DNA of 64,000 bases, taken from NCBI GenBank assembly GCA_947568835.1, contig CANOQG010000007.1, positions 3,906,001-3,970,000 of the forward strand, written 5' to 3'. The notes below the pieces were generated by a model that was not told the origin of the DNA, searched no databases, and saw only the letters and a program-made list of their open reading frames with translations. Below, one piece after another: positions 62,799 to 64,000 of this stretch. Origin of the DNA: Protonemura montana (lineage: Eukaryota; Arthropoda; Insecta; Plecoptera; Nemouridae). The position numbers and the translations under genes were made by a program. Numbering within the stretch: position 1 is the stretch's first letter; each line of letters begins with the position of its first letter.

Positions 62799-64000
62799 AT
62801 GGGGCAGGACATGGGACATGGGGCAGGACATGGGGCAGGACATGGGGCAGGACATGGGGCAGGACATGGGGCAGGACATGGGGCAGGACATAGGGCAGGC
62901 CATGGGGCAGGACATGGGGCAGGACATGGAGCAGGACATGGGACATGACATGGGACAGGACATGGGGCAGGACATGGCGCAGGACATGGGGCAGGACATG
63001 GGGCAGGACATGGGGCAGGACATAGGGCAGGACATGGGGTAGGACATGAGGCAGGACATGGGACAGGACATGGGGCAGGACATGGGGCAGGACATGGGAC
63101 AGGACATAGGGCAGGACATGAGGCAGGACATGGGGCAAAACATGGGGCAGGACATGGGACAGGACATGGGGCAGGACATTGGCCAGGCTATGGGGCAGGA
63201 CATGGGGCAGGACATGAGGCAGGACATGGGACATGGGGAAAGACATGGGGCAGGACATGGGGCAGGACATGGGGCAGGACATGGGGCAGGACATGGGACA
63301 GGACATAGGGCAGGACATGGGGCAGGACATGGGGCAGGACATGGGGCAGGACATGGGACAGGACATGGAGCAGGACATGGGGCAGGACATGGGGCAGGAC
63401 ATGGGACAGGACATAGGGAAGGACATGGGGCAGGAAATGGGGCAGGACATGGGGCAGGACATGGGGCAGGACATGAGGCAGGACATTGGACAGGACATGG
63501 GGCAAAACATGGGGCAGGACATGGGACTGGACATGGGGCAGGACATGGGGCAGGACATGGGGCAGGAGATGGGGCAGGACATAGGGCAGGACATGGGGCA
63601 GGACATGGGGCAGGACATGGGGCAGGACATAGGGCAGGACATGGGGCAGGACATGGGGCAGGACATGGAGCAGGACATGGGGCAGGACATTGGGCAGGAC
63701 ATGGGACAGGACATGGGGCAGGACATGGGGCAGGACATGGGGCAGGATATGAGGCAGGACATGGGGCAGGACATGAGGCAGGACATGGGACATGAGGTAA
63801 GACATGGGGCAGGACATGGAGCAGGACATGGGACAGGACATGGGGCAGGACATGGGGCAGGACATGGGGCATGACATGGGACATGGGGCAGGACATGGGG
63901 TGGAACATGGAGCAGAAAATGGGGCACGACATGGGGCAGGACATAGGGCAGGACATGGGGCAGGACATGGGGCAGGAAATGGGGCAGGACATGGGACATG
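62716..64000. repeat. Type B unit, next copy, cut by window end
   Basis: Repeats 58,022 onward at a constant offset of 4,694 bp (GATC at 62,716 and 62,795, TTGGCC at 63,179) up to the last base. It continues beyond the window. Confidence 0.85.

Larger units (their letters stand above)
1..64000. repeat. 12-bp satellite array filling the whole window
   Basis: The window is an uninterrupted tandem array of a 12-bp unit, GGACATGGGGCA on the plus strand. The unit splits into a 5-bp module CAGGA and a 7-bp module CATGGGG. Common variants change one base: ATAGGG, ATGAGG, ATGGAG or GGGACA in the G run, plus GGAAATGG, GGACAAGG, CAAGACATGG, CAGAACATGG and CATGA in place of CAGGA. Register changes come mainly from a doubled 7-bp module (CATGGGACATGGGG) and from 11-bp units such as CAGGGGGAGGA. 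The unit is 6 G, 3 A, 2 C and 1 T, so about 67% GC with a strong G-over-C bias, and it contains no CpG. I saw no single-copy sequence anywhere, and both ends fall within the array. Its length and hierarchy are typical of eukaryotic satellite DNA. Its chromosomal location cannot be told from the window. Confidence 0.98.

Noticed and set aside
1..64000. CRISPR array
   Set aside because: Direct repeats are contiguous 12-mers with no unique spacers, no leader and no cas genes.
1..64000. Nuclear-receptor-like half-sites (AGGACA, and AGAACA in the CAGAACATGG variant) or p53-like GGACATG
   Set aside because: AGGACA occurs by default in every monomer, and the p53-type pattern fails at its three pyrimidine positions; no paired or inverted arrangement to support binding.
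1..64000. Transposon or retroelement remnants seeding the satellite
   Set aside because: No terminal repeats, poly-A, target-site duplications or coding remnants; the block edges are monomer-register joins.
1..64000. Bacterial or phage origin of the window
   Set aside because: 64 kb of pure satellite with nested higher-order repeats and no genes is not expected in those genomes; a eukaryotic satellite is the simplest reading, though the species is unknown.

Overview
The whole 64-kb window is one satellite array. I found no single-copy island, no gene I can support, no RNA gene, no transposon and no CRISPR array. Both ends lie inside the repeat, so the array continues in both directions. The monomer is 12 bp, GGACATGGGGCA in one phase, and is best read as two alternating modules: a 5-bp CAGGA and a 7-bp CATGGGG. 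A tandem array this long, with this hierarchy, points to a eukaryotic chromosome (satellite heterochromatin, subtelomere or a sex chromosome). The sequence does not let me name the organism.

The repeat is hierarchical. Monomers carry diagnostic point variants, and the order of those variants is copied in long blocks. From about 0.7 to 20.1 kb lie two copies of a block of about 9.9/9.5 kb (type A). Each contains a 2,368-bp sub-repeat and a 314-bp tandem duplication. From 20.1 to 47.9 kb a second family (type B) takes over. It is marked by a TTGGCC variant (14 copies in the window, none before 20 kb), by GATC doublets and by a 1,802-bp sub-repeat, with larger periods of about 7.4-8.2 kb and a 3,139-bp tandem duplication. 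At about 47.94 kb type A resumes as a copy of 13.6-20.1 kb, and type B returns from about 54.4 kb to the end. The two families share the stretch equivalent to 18.1-20.1 kb.

The consensus has no stop codon in any of the six frames, because 12 is a multiple of 3 and none of the six tetrapeptide readings contains a stop. This produces very long spurious reading frames, the longest being 3,250 codons on the minus strand (13,935 down to 4,183). I do not call them genes. The points worth a second look are the nested history of duplications, the 5+7 architecture with register-shifting 7-bp insertions, the pairing of frame-shifting units that restores frame, the strong G-over-C strand bias with almost no CpG, and the one-sided G-to-A variation.

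Block positions come from reading landmark variants and comparing their spacings by eye. Boundaries are approximate (tens of bp), and no alignment was run.
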